64,000 bases of DNA from Rallus limicola. Lineage: Eukaryota; Chordata; Aves; Gruiformes; Rallidae. Positions 34,101 through 45,674 of this stretch are shown here, in pieces (the stretch's first letter is position 1; each line of letters opens with the position of its first letter). The stretch spans positions 79,782,520 to 79,846,519 of the forward strand of contig JAKCOZ010000001.1 of the NCBI GenBank assembly GCA_022605955.1. The letters run 5' to 3'. The notes under the pieces are model-generated. The model did not search any database and was not told the origin of the DNA. It saw only the letters and a program-made list of their open reading frames with translations. A program made the translations under genes and the position numbers.

Positions 34101-37100
34101 CTTGGACGTAATTTTATAGTCCTAGAAAAAGTAAAAATCGGATCTTTTAAGCTGTGATTCAGTGGAATTGCCATAAGAAAAGGAGGGAAGGAAGAGGACG
34201 AGGACATACAATAAGATGATGACAAAAGAAAGCGCATCTTCTTTTCAGCTAAAGAACCTCTGGCAGTCATATTTAATTGGCCATTCTTCTTCCTTCCTTC
34301 CCTCATAATAGTGGCACAAGGGAAGTGGGACTGGCCTACAAGTAGATGGTATTAGTTCTGCTTGGCAAACTTCAATTTAGGTGACCAAAGGGCATGAGGG
34401 AATAGCAGGTTTTCTTCAAAGAGGAGGAATTGTGCATTTGTGTAGGTGTATCTCCGGGGACAAGCGGGCAAGGATCAGAGGAAAGAAGCCAGTGGAGGAG
34501 GCATCATTTTCTGTAAGTAGAAGGTAAAAACTACCAATCCTCCTCTCAATACATATTCTTTTTTAACATCAAGAATGTTATTTTCAGTGAAAGATTATTG
34601 AAAGCATGAGAGGGCATGGGGAGCAGCACAGTCATGATGCTGATGTCAGCAGTGGGACTGCCACTGTTAATATGTTTGCCCTTGCTAAGTACCTGTTCAA
34701 GCATAGATGGAAATTTGAATCTCTGATTTGATAGCCTTTCTTTACATGACAGTTCTTCAAGTTCCTGTTCTCTTACACATACATCTCTGATTCCAGCAGT
34801 ATCAAAGCACCCTCTACTCTTGAATTTACTTTTCGATGTGATATCCTGCAGTTAGACCAGAACCGTTATCCCAGTTTGTAGTTAGGACAATCCAGTTAAG
34901 GAGTTGGAGGTGCGATTTGCCTGGGTCTGCATTAGGAATAATGCGGACCTTAGGAATAGATTTATGGAGTTGAAACATCAGGACTGCAAACCTGACTGTG
35001 AAAATTTCAAGGGAGGTTGCTTTGAACTAGATCTGGCTGTGGATTGAATATCCATTAGCAGCTGTGGAGTACCCGTAATGTGTGTCTTATTTTGGGGGCA
35101 AAGAAGTCTAGTCTCTGCATTTCTAGACAGGTCCAGAGTCCTGACTCAGGGAGTGGGGATTACCTGGTGATTCACTTCAATAGTACATTTACAGTCTGAA
35201 CCATAACACTAATGTGGACTCACCAGAAATCATCTGCTAACTTTTGAGATGCCCTAGGATATCCTGCCTGCTTCAGAAAAAGCCTCCCATAGATCTGATG
35301 TCATATTTGCCAGCCTTGTGCCTCATGTACAGTAGAGCAAATAAAATTACTTCTGTGTGGGCAACTGAATCAAACACAGAAAGTCTGCAGTAAAGCAGAA
35401 AAACAGAGCTCCTTTGCATCCTGGGAGATCTTCCCCCTCAAAAAGAGTTTTGAGATTGCTGTTGGAATTCAAACTTAGATGAGACACATCTACCGGGAAG
35501 GGAGAATTCTTCAGTAGCATTTTCATTCCAACATTGCCATTTCCTGCCCGCCGGGGTACTAGGTAAATAGCTTTCTTCTTGACTTTATAAATTTCAGTAG
35601 AGATTTCTACTGATGGTGATCAGGTTTCTTGGGTCACAGAGAATTACTTGAAAATGATGGCCCCGCTGGGTTTCAATCATCAGTTTAATCATCAGTTCTT
35701 GTTCATGACTTATGTATTTGGAAATAAACTTGATGTAGAAAATGTTGTAAAACTCTACCTAGATTTGCTCCATCTACAGTGATTTGGACTGGAACCTCAA
35801 ATCTAAACACCTGTGGAATTTAGAACTTTTTTTAGGGTTTGAATAAAAAAAACTACTGGAGTTTGGAAGCTTTTGTTCTCTGAACTTTTCAGTGTGAACC
35901 TAGGTCAGTGCATTGCTTCAGAAAATATTCACTGGGAGTTCTCCTGAGCTAGCATTGTATCTTCTCATGGCTTGGATGAGCCTCTACCATAAAACGTTGG
36001 TCATTGCAGAAAATGATTCTGAAATGGCTCAGTAAACAGTCGTGCTTTTTTTTTTTTTTTTCCTGAGATAGAGATGCAGCCTAACATGTTGGGGTGAAAG
36101 GGAGTCATACTGGTCTTTACTGGGACAGTTCTGCATAATATCTCAAAATAGCGTGACGTAAGATGGCGTGTACTTCACATACAAGTGTGATCTGGTCATG
36201 GGTGGTGCCTGTGTGCAAGAATTAGATGTTAGCACAGTTCCCACTTCGTCACTGGGCTGCACCCAGTATTGTTGAGTTAATTCTAGCTAACAGGCACCGG
36301 AGCACACATTTATTTTGCTTCATCTTTTATGACAAAAACACAAAGGGACCCAAACTCTTAGTTCTTCTTGGTGGCTTTCACCAGAACTGTCCTGTCAGGT
36401 TTATATTAGAGGTGGTGTTTAGTAGTGCTTGGATGACAGATAAGTGTACCAAAGAGATTGAGTAAAACCCAGTTTAAAACATGAATAAATAGCTAACCTG
36501 TTCTTTTTACATTTTATTTTCTACCACTCTAATTGCAAAATGCTGTAAAAAGTTACGTTGGTGTACCTTGGGATGACCACCTTACAACAGGAAGCACTGG
36601 TTTTTAGCTGCAGTCTCCTTGCAAAATTCTACCTTAGACCATTATTCTCCTTGATATCTTCTAAAAATTTCAAGTAGCTACAGAAGTCATCTGAACAATT
36701 TCCTGTGATAAGCTTATTCCATAACATGGCTCTTAAAAAACACAGACATTCCTCTCCAAAAGTGGCTACACTTCAGCAGCAGGTGTAAAAAAAGGGCAGT
36801 ATTCTACATGGTATATGTAAATCTTCTGAATCCTTTGCGATAAAGTGCAATATAAATGTCTGATGATAATATGGTTTGGAAACATTGTCCTTGCTCTATA
36901 CCTTGTAGTTGGTTGAATGATTTACTGACTAATTATCTGATAGGAGGCAGCAGTAACTTACCCCCAGACCATGTATTAGCAATGTTGATAAAGAAGACAG
37001 CTGTAACCAGGGTGCCTCACTGTGATATGTAGAAGGTGGGGGCTCCTGTTGAAATAATAGTCAGCTAATTTAACCCTGAAGACAGCAAGGTTTCTTTAAA

Positions 37101-37309
37101 AACTTTTTCCTGTGCCCAGTGCAGAAAAATGTGAAACAGGCACCTGGTTTGGAAATGACCAAGGTACTTAATGATGGCGTCGCCTTGGTTTTTACTGGGA
37201 AGATGTACCTTGAGGAATACCACGTCTCTGAAAGCAATGGGAAACCGTGTCACAGCAAAGACTTGCCCCTGGCAGAGCAGGCCCAAATTATTTAAACAAA
37301 CTGTGAACA
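31111..37309. other. Unique non-coding sequence
   Basis: About 6.2 kb with no recognised gene or repeat, except a two-copy 12-bp tandem repeat at 35675-35698 (AATCATCAGTT core) and a 16-base T-run at 36046-36061. A pyrimidine tract ending in CCAG at about 32638-32652 is followed by GTGCAT, a poor donor. Open frames are short and unrecognised; the largest is 31712-32053 (-, 113 codons). Confidence 0.6.
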
Positions 37310-38066
37310 AACACATCCATGAGACTTGACAGGATTATCCATGAATGGTGAGGGAGCTCAGTGATGTCATTGTGAAGCAACTCTAGATTATTCCTGTAAG
37401 CTCTTGGCAACCGGGGGAAGTTCCTGAAGGCTAGAAGAAAGCCTTTGTTGTCACATCTGTCTTAAAGGAGTGCAAGAAGGAAGATCTAGGGAACTAAAGG
37501 ATGTTCTACCACACCTTAGTCCCCGGAAAGGTGATGGCGCAAATAATCCTGGAAATCATTTCCAGGTCCTTCAAGGACAAGAAAGTTATTTGGTGTAGTC
37601 AGCATGGATTTACCATGCAATGCCTAGTCCAGTGAATGAGCATATATTGGAGAACTTGGCCGGTCATATTGTTTTGACTTTAGAAAGCCTTTTGATACTG
37701 TCTTGCCTTTTGATGCTCTTCCTAAGTTCCTCATTGATGAGCTGTTAGACTAGATAAGTGGACAGCAAAGTAGACTGAAAACTGGAAACTTTCTCCTCAG
37801 TGAAAGCCAGTGAAAATATCAGAGGCAGTGGGGACAAATTGCAATACAGAAAATTCCATTTAAATATAAGGAAAAACCCATCTTTAACTGCAAGGGTGCT
37901 CAAACACTGGAACAGGTTGCCCAGAGAGTTATGGAGTTTTCATCCTTGGAGACATTAAAAATTGGACATGTCCCTGAGTGACCTGTTCTACCTAACCTTG
38001 CTTTGAGCAGAGGGGCTAGACTAGACAATCTTCTGAGGCACTTTCCAATCTCAGTTGTTGTCTTGC
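37310..38066 (+). mobile_element. CR1 LINE fragment with internal deletion, plus strand
   Basis: The 5' part (about 37310-37795) matches the CR1 reverse transcriptase region: 'GGTGAGGGAGCTCAGTGATGTCATTGTGAAG' wording at about 37348-37378, 'GGAAAGGTGATGG' near 37524-37536, 'GTAGTCAGCATGGATTTACCA' wording near 37596-37616, and a motif-A remnant at 37676-37702 reading DFRKPFDTV, where the family has DFSKAFDTV. After about 37795 it jumps to the 3' end: 'GGAACAGGTTGCCCAGAGAG' (37910-37929), then a degenerate 'GACTAGACAATCTTCTGAGG' block and a decayed tail. The region between the RT core and the last ~270 bp is missing, I estimate several hundred bp. Every frame is broken. The internal deletion could have formed at insertion or later. 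Confidence 0.88.
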
Positions 38067-40373
38067 AAATCTGGATCCTTACTTTTGAGGTGACAATGTC
38101 TGTGTTAAGGTCACAGCTCTAAGTAGAGAAGAGAGGTAGAGCTGCTGGGTGGACAGTCTTGTATGTAGAAGAAAACCTACTAAGACCTTCAGTTTACTTG
38201 TAGAAGTTTTCTTGAACTCATTTAGAAATGTCTGAATAGCATTTCTTGACTGCTTTTTCAGACTTTTTTGGCATGAAAGAACTGCCAATCACAAACCACC
38301 TTGCCTTCTGGTGAAGTTTCCTACTCTTCATGTAAGCATAGATTTTTTAAAAAAATTTTTCTTAAGTTTCTCAGCTCCCATTTGAAAGGTGCAAAAGCAG
38401 AGTTGTGTGTTCACAGAATAAACAACAAAGAAAATGTGCACAAGATTCTCACTTGCCCCTTAAATCTTAGAGGGATTAATGTATATTAACCTGTTTGTGT
38501 GACACAGAAGCAGCCCAGAGGAAGAGTGAAGAAAGAACAATTCTTGTACTTAACGCTGTCTAGGTTCTTCAGAAGTATTCCACAGATTCACTTGCATATT
38601 GAAATGATCCCATGATCTTCCCAGGGTAACTTGCTCTTTAGTGTTTTGAAATCTGCTGACTTGGGCAGCAATATGAAGGTATGTAGCAGAACCAGCGCTG
38701 CTATGGCAAAAGAGAAAATCTTAGGTGGAGGTAAGGGCATAGTTGAGTAATGCAAACGATATATATTCAAAGAAAGAAAAAGGCCACCTTGGTCAACTCC
38801 AAAGACAAGCTTTTGGCTTTGGCAGTCAAGGGACAAATAAACATGTAACAGTTTCCTTTATAAACAGAGCGTGTTTGTTGTTAAGCCACTGCACAACAAT
38901 AAACTTCCTGTCTAAATAATTGTCTATTCCCACCACAGCCCTTCTATGCTGAAAAGACACAGGGACTTGAGGTTCTGATAGAAAATATTGATCTTGTGGT
39001 GGAGGTCAACAAGTGGTGATGAGAAAGGAAGGTAGAAGCATGGCAAGGTGTAAGCTCTGTTCACATTTTTTTTCCAAGAGCGTCCACTTGAAGAAACCAG
39101 AGAAAATGTCCTTGTTTCATTAGTTGATTGTAAAGATCTCCCCTCTGCAATTGAGACATTTAGCCTCTTGGGAAAGACAGCTAAACAGAAATCCATTTAC
39201 CTTTCACATGTTTTTCATAATTTCCCCTGCTACTTTGGTTAATTAATTATCACCGCTATTTATGTTTAAACAAGGGGTCTGTCTCCCTCCCTCTTCCCAA
39301 GCCCATCTGCTCCTCCATGACCTTGCTTGTGAAGTCATCGCTGTGCTGACTTTGTGAAAGCACAAATACTTCCATGGCAACAGACAGCTGTGGCACAAAG
39401 ACAGGGCTGTGACCTCACGGCAGGAAGGACTGGGCTGGTGGTGGGGGAGAGATTTTTCTCCCACAAACACAGAAGCTTTTGATGATAACAGAGAGGAAGG
39501 CAAGGCATTACATCCAGAACAAATGATCTTGCTGTTTGACTGCTTCTGCTTTAGAAGTTGTCCATCACTTTAAATTCTCTTCTTCAAAGACCCTTTTTTA
39601 ACTTGTATGTTGCTCATGCAAGGGGAATGGTTTCTCCGTTAGATCTCATCTCAGAAGACATCTCCATGAAGAAGTAGGGGATGGATTTAATCACAGAGGA
39701 CATGGGCCTGAGTTTCTACAAAGCCTGGGAGGTGTCTAAATCCAAATTCTATTTTTTTTCAGTTTGGTCAAACAAACCTAAATCTTGAGAGGCAGTCTGG
39801 TTTTTTATTCTGATTGCAGTCTACCCCCACCCGGACTGCCTGTTCTCTGAATGAAATCAGGTGCTCCTGTATCGAGCGATCTAGCATTGAGAGCTTTCCT
39901 TTATAAACATCTGCATGGCTGGATGAGAAGTGGAAATTTGGTCTCATGATCACAAAGCATTTTTAATGTAGATGCAGCAAGACACATCAAAGCTAAATAA
40001 CATATAAGTGGTGCTTCTCAAGCCGTCTGCAGAAACTGCCTCTAAGTATTGATTGTGAGGCTGCAGAGAGTATATCTTCATCAGTCCACTGCGATCTTCT
40101 TCCTTGGCTGATTGCTTGGTTGGTCCACAAAATGCCCCAGTCCTTCAATCTGCACACCTCCTTTGTTAGCTAAAAGCCACTCTTCCAATATAAGCCATTG
40201 CTGCTTATTGCCTGCAAACAATTTATAGTGCAGTATTGTACAGTGACAGGCTCATCAGGTCAAAACAGCTCTTCCTTTTGGATCTAATCCATGATTAAAT
40301 GACACTCATCCAGAGTATGCATGCATGATGGGGCTGCACTGACGTGACCCACAGCAAACCATTGCCTTTCCTA

Positions 40374-40397
40374 GAGTCCATTTTCTTTCAGGTGAGA
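40374..40397 (+). other. Zero-length-exon splice motif (AG|GTGAGA)
   Basis: The sequence TCCATTTTCTTTCAG (ending at 40391) is a strong 3' splice-site pattern, and it is followed at once by GTGAGA (40392-40397), a good donor. As at 12871, the acceptor and donor abut, as expected for recursive splicing on the plus strand. It may be chance. Confidence 0.25.
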
Positions 40398-42844
40398 CAG
40401 AGGATGGTAGCACTTACACCTTCACCACATCTAACTCAGCCTTATAGATAGGGGCTTAGCAACCTCATGTTGCAAATGACAATACTGGATTTCAGGGAGT
40501 GGAGACAATTTATTAAGGTTTTCTATCTGTTGCCAAACTGGAAAAAATTTCCAGAATCGCACATTTGTTGTCCAACTACCAAGCCACCACCTACCTTCTT
40601 CTAACGGAGTTTTGTTTGGGTTTTTTTAGGTTTTGTTGTTGGGGTTTTTTTAGGGGGGAGGACAATGGGACGACAACAAGTAATATTTGGGAAGAAAAGG
40701 GAGAGACTTCATTTTACTTTTGGATCTTTTTACAAAACTTTGGGGAATTTAAGGGACATAGTACTTTTTTTTTTTAATATTTGCCTAGTCAATAGTTGGA
40801 GGCTGGATCTAAGGTGAAATAAAGCCCTTTGTGTCCCACTGAATGGCTCTCACCCAAGCATCATTTTATCTCATGTCTGATTTGTCCTTAGAATCCCATC
40901 CAGCTGCTGCATCTGTTTGCTTTGCATCCCATCTGATTCCCTCCTTATGTCTTCTCATCTGGCTCACTTCTTGATTTTCAGTAGACCATCAACCAGTTCC
41001 CATAATTTGCCAGTGTTCTGATCTCTGCGACCTCGCTTCTATACACAGACTTTCTTTGCCATGGCCTTTTCACTTGCTTGGATGTTGGGACCTATGAACA
41101 TGCCTACCACACCTGCTTCTGTCACCTGGCTCTACCATAGTGTCCACTCCAGCATTCACATGGCTTTCTCTTCTTTGCACTACCCATATATTTGGGCTGG
41201 TTACATTTTGTTCTTGCAAAAGTAATTTTCTTAGAGTCCGGTGCCCTGCATAGTACAGAATGATGATTGCTGTCAAATCTGGAGGTCCAGCAGCCCTTGA
41301 TCCCTGTAGCAGAACAACAGGTAGCACCTTTCTGTTTTGCCATGTAGCCCGTCTGTTCTGTCGCTCTAGTGTAACATTCACTGGAGCACCGTGGGGAAAG
41401 CTTGTTTTGGGACAGCAGTAATGTTATATTTAAGTATGCTTTTAAAAAAAGAAAAAGGGCGAGAAGTTTCTTTAGTTTGGCGTGTTCTATCAGAGGCAAG
41501 ATAATAGAATTTCTAAACCCATTGATTTTATGGCATTAAGAATCTTGTTGATAAGTCAGTCTCTGTACACTGGCGATCACTATCTCCAGCTGTATAAGCA
41601 GTACTGTCCCCATTTCATTTTCAGTAAGAAATTGAGGGAGACTTAACTTTGCTGGAAAATATGGGGAAAATAAGTAGCATAAAATCTCTGTTCTGTTGGG
41701 GTATAGCATAGCTATGTATTATTAAATACTGTAGGGATCAGGGAGAAACAAAGTTGGAAGAATTATGAGCAAAGAATTCTTAATGTAAGTGCCAGGCTCC
41801 CCAAGGAGGCGGTGCGGAGGGCATCACAGGGGCACAGCTCGTGGGGTGCTCAGAGGTACTCCAGCACCAGCCTTTTATGGAACAGACAGGGGAGCTACAT
41901 ATAGGAGATGCATACGGCTACTCTGAGGTGTGTGCAACCAACCCAGGAGCAGCTGCTCTCAGCAGGAGGTGTAGCAGGAAAGGGGGCAGGAATTGGGGTG
42001 CGGGGGAGATCCCAGTTCCTCGCAGCCCTGTGGATATGAAGCATATACAGTATTGAAACATTCTTAGTTGTCAGGGGTGGGGGGAAGTACTGTACCCACC
42101 TTACAGGGTGTCTGAAAAAGAAGAGAAAGAAATGGGGGAAGGTGGAGGCACAAGCAGACCTGTGGTGTTGCCAGGTACCTTGGCCAGATAAATGCACAAC
42201 ATCCCTTTCCAAATGCTGCCTCCCTCCATGGGGCTGTCCAAGTCTGTTTTCTACTTGGCTGGTTGTGCTATTGAGTCCCATTTGGAAGGATTCACATGTG
42301 ACCTAAGACTGTCCTCTAGATGTCTGACTCTGTCCTCTACAACATAAATAATGCAAAAACAAACATGCCAAACAGTAACCTTCACTTGTCTCCCTGACAC
42401 TGCTGGAGGGAGGGAGGGAGTGAGGAAAGGAAGGAGCGACTGTGAGCAAGTGAATGAGCAAAACTGCATGCTAGGCAGGCAGGAGACCAGCAAGGAGAGG
42501 CAAGATACAGCTTGAGGAACCGTGAGAGCAATTAGATCTGCTCTTCACACAGCTCTGATGTTTCAGACTAGGACAGCTGGCTGCTGGGGCACTGTCCCTT
42601 ACAGACAGGGCCCAGGAAGCATCCCGCCCCAGCCTGGAGCAGAGCAGTCCTGCTCCCTGGCCAAGGCATGCAGAAAGCTTCAGCAGGCTCCTGGCCTTGT
42701 CTGCTCAACGTGGGCCATGGCTGGAATTGGATGAAGGCGCCAGTACTGCACAAAGGAAAATCTTTGCTGTGCAGTTCAACTGCCCTGGTAGCCACAAGCA
42801 AATCAGTTAATGTTGCACACTGCATGTTCTCTTCCCTGCACCAT

Positions 42845-42868
42845 CCCCCCCACCCCCTCACCTCCCCC
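42845..42868 (-). other. C-run cluster (possible G-quadruplex on minus strand)
   Basis: The plus strand reads C7-A-C5-TCACCT-C5. On the minus strand this gives G5, G5 and G7, and the G7 run can split to supply a fourth tract. Folding is inferred only. Confidence 0.4.
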
Positions 42869-45643
42869 AAGTCACTAAAGTGGAGAAGAGGATCCCTTTT
42901 TCCTATTGAATGTACTTGTGATGCAAGTATTCATTAATTGCGGATACAGTTGTACGCGGCATGCGTGCTAAAATCCTATCAGCTTTGTGTGGAAGACAAA
43001 TGCACACAGACTTAAATAGCTGAGATTTTTATCTTTCTCCTCCCAGAAAATATGCAGCAAGTTGTCCCCATCTAGGGATTTGACATCGAAGAAAGATATT
43101 TCTCTATTTTTGTTTTCTCTCCCTGAGATACAGTGAGGTAGGGAACTGGCTGGCATATTTCTTCCAAAGAAAAGGACTTCCCCATTCCTTTAGTGGGTTG
43201 CTGCTGTTGGGTTAAAAATTGTGAGATCTTTTTGTTTGTATGTGGAAGAGCAGAGGCTGTTATCTTTCTTTGGTCCCTTGAAACTTCACTGTGGTGGACT
43301 CTAGGATAAAGAGTAAAAAAATACAGGGTTTGCACAAAGAGGAGATATTTTCCCCTCTGTCTTACTCTAAAATACTCTGCAGCAGGAACCAGGATGAGTG
43401 GAGTTCTGAGCACCTCACACAGGCAAGTGCCGTGTCCAGCAAGTGCTTTGGGATTGTGAAAGCACTGGGCGCCCAGGGAGAGCACATGTGTAGAGGTCTG
43501 TGGGGTGGTTGGTGCCTTTCAAATAAGGAGTGTGTAGCAGTTCATTCCCAGCGCCAAGCTGGAGTAGACATGAATCTGACGGATGCTTATAGGACATGTG
43601 GAATGGTATCTTACTGCAAAGGAGCCACCTGGACAGATGGTAAAGGCCAGGCCCCAGCTCAGCTCCTGATCAGGATCCAAGAGCTAGGCAGATAACGCTC
43701 TTCAAATCAACTGTGAGGCAGAGGAGAGAGGATGGTGCACAGGGAAATAAGGAGAAGGAGTTCAGCCTGAGAATCTTGGTGCCCAGGTGCCTTATGAGTG
43801 GGGCTATCCTGCTCCTAGCAGATTTCAAGCAGAAGGAAATCCAAGTTTCTGAGGTGATCCCAGCTTACATGTAATACCAGAAATATTTTGTTTTGAGGGG
43901 TGCAGCAGACAAAGCTCCAGGACTGAAGAGGGTGAGATTGTTGGTAGGCAAAAATGCTGGGTAACTTGCTACCTTCAAAGTGAGCAGGGTGAGCTATTGC
44001 AGGCTGATTCCCTAGGTGCTGCTGCCCCTATTTTGCCGAGCTGTGTTTGCCCAGAGCTTGAGCAGAGCTCGTTCCAAGCCGTTGTCTTTGCACTCAGAAC
44101 CTGCCTCCCCATCTGCTCGCCTGCCGTCCATCACTGCCTACACTCTGGGATTAATGTTCCCACTCCTGCACACCAGCAGTCTGACTCCCTCAAGCTTTTG
44201 TAGCTTGCTCTCGCAAGGGTCGGATCAACTATTCTCCTGTCCCGCTTCTCAGCGCATACCAGCTCAATCTCTGTCATACTCGCGCGCTCTCTCATGCACA
44301 CATACCCACACTTCAGCTTAATACCTTTTGCTTGTTGCATTGCTCACAACATTAAGAGAGGTGTTTGCTTCAGCAATGTGATTATCCCATGTGTAAGAAA
44401 TTTTCTCTTCATTTTTCTTCTTTGGTCGGAGGAAGGCAGTTCTGTGCAGAGCTTGCAAAAATTTGCTTGCACCTTTATTAATAGTGAGCAGAATCTTGTC
44501 TCTGGTGTGTGACGGGGAAGCCTAAGCCATTATTTAAAATTCTTATTTAAAAAGCAACAACAGTCACAAAAACTTCACAACAGAATGTCTGCGTCTTACC
44601 TGCATAGATCATCATCATCATCTCCTAGCTATATGCAGAATAGCTCATTTTTCCCTCAGCCCTTTGCCCTGATGGGACTCAGTTCCTAAAGAAATAGGAT
44701 TTATGATTCACACAGGTTTTTAATATGCCATCAGAATGCTGCTGTGTCAGAAAAGCTATGCTACTGATTTTGGCAGACCTTCTCACCAATATTGACTTGC
44801 AGATGAAAGCTACCATGTGCCTTTAAAATAAAGATGCTGAGCCTTTTCAGGGCACAGTTGCCAGGCACAGGCTTCTGGCTCTAGCACAGAAATGGAGGTG
44901 GGAAGGAATTTACAAGCCTTTTACTCTGTCAGGGAATTCTCAGAGCCCTGATCCTTCCTCCAGCGAAGACGACCTTTTGTGTGCAGACCTGTGAAGCTAT
45001 GGGAGGGCAGTGTCAGGTACACGCTTATGGGCAGCCATACTGCCTCGCCTTGCTCTGAACCTGTCAAGACAGGAATTAAGAAGCGAAGATGCCAGAGGGT
45101 CTTCTACCACAGGCCTTTTCCCCATGCATTCTGGTGGCTGTGGTTCTCCATATAGGTTGTGCTGCACTTAGAGCACGTGTGGCATAAGCCCATGTTTCTG
45201 ATGTTTGCAGCTAGGCAGTGTGCATGTTGTTCTAGGCTTTTGCTGAACCTGCTGCATACTGGAGTGTTGAAGTAAGTAGCATTGATGCAAGTTTTGTGAA
45301 GGACACAAACCCACAATTAAATGATCATGGATTTACTGTTGGCTGTGGTTATCACACTCTCCTCATGCAAGTGCTGTGAGGGAGACAAGGGATGTGCTCT
45401 ATCAGATGAATCTATGCCTGATTTTTTGGCATTTGTAGTGTTTTAATAATACTCCTTTTCTGCCTTGGAAACACAACACAACCAAATCATCCTCTCTGAC
45501 TTTACTGTAGGTTCAAGACAGGTATTTCTGATAAGCTGTTTTCAGAATCTAGAGGGAGTTAAAAGCAGGCAAGATAATTATGTGAGGGAATACCTGAATT
45601 ATAAAACAGTAAGGACAGAAAGGAGCCCATGTACACGTGAGAT

Positions 45644-45674
45644 ACATGTACATGTGCGATACATACATGTATGT
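45644..45674. repeat. Pair of perfect palindromes in a CA/TG-rich stretch
   Basis: ACATGTACATGT (45644-45655, 12 bp) and ACATACATGTATGT (45661-45674, 14 bp) are each perfect palindromes, five bases apart, inside alternating purine-pyrimidine sequence. Such sequence can extrude small cruciforms or adopt Z-like forms. It may simply be a decayed (CATG/TACA)n simple repeat. Confidence 0.8.

Larger units (their letters stand above)
38067..45643. other. Unique non-coding sequence
   Basis: About 7.6 kb without a recognised gene. It holds a G/T-rich patch with two 'GGGTTTTTTTAGG'-like copies near 40618-40660, a GGGA microsatellite at 42406-42420, a C-run cluster at 42845-42868, and a zero-length-exon motif at 40391. 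Open frames such as 43291-43695 (+, 134 codons), 43072-43485 (-, 137 codons) and 41895-42281 (-, 128 codons) have no recognisable domains and overlap frames on the other strand. Confidence 0.55.

Noticed and set aside
40610..40662. G/T-rich runs resembling interstitial telomere repeats
   Set aside because: They are GGGTTTTTTTAGG-like T-run expansions, not TTAGGG units.
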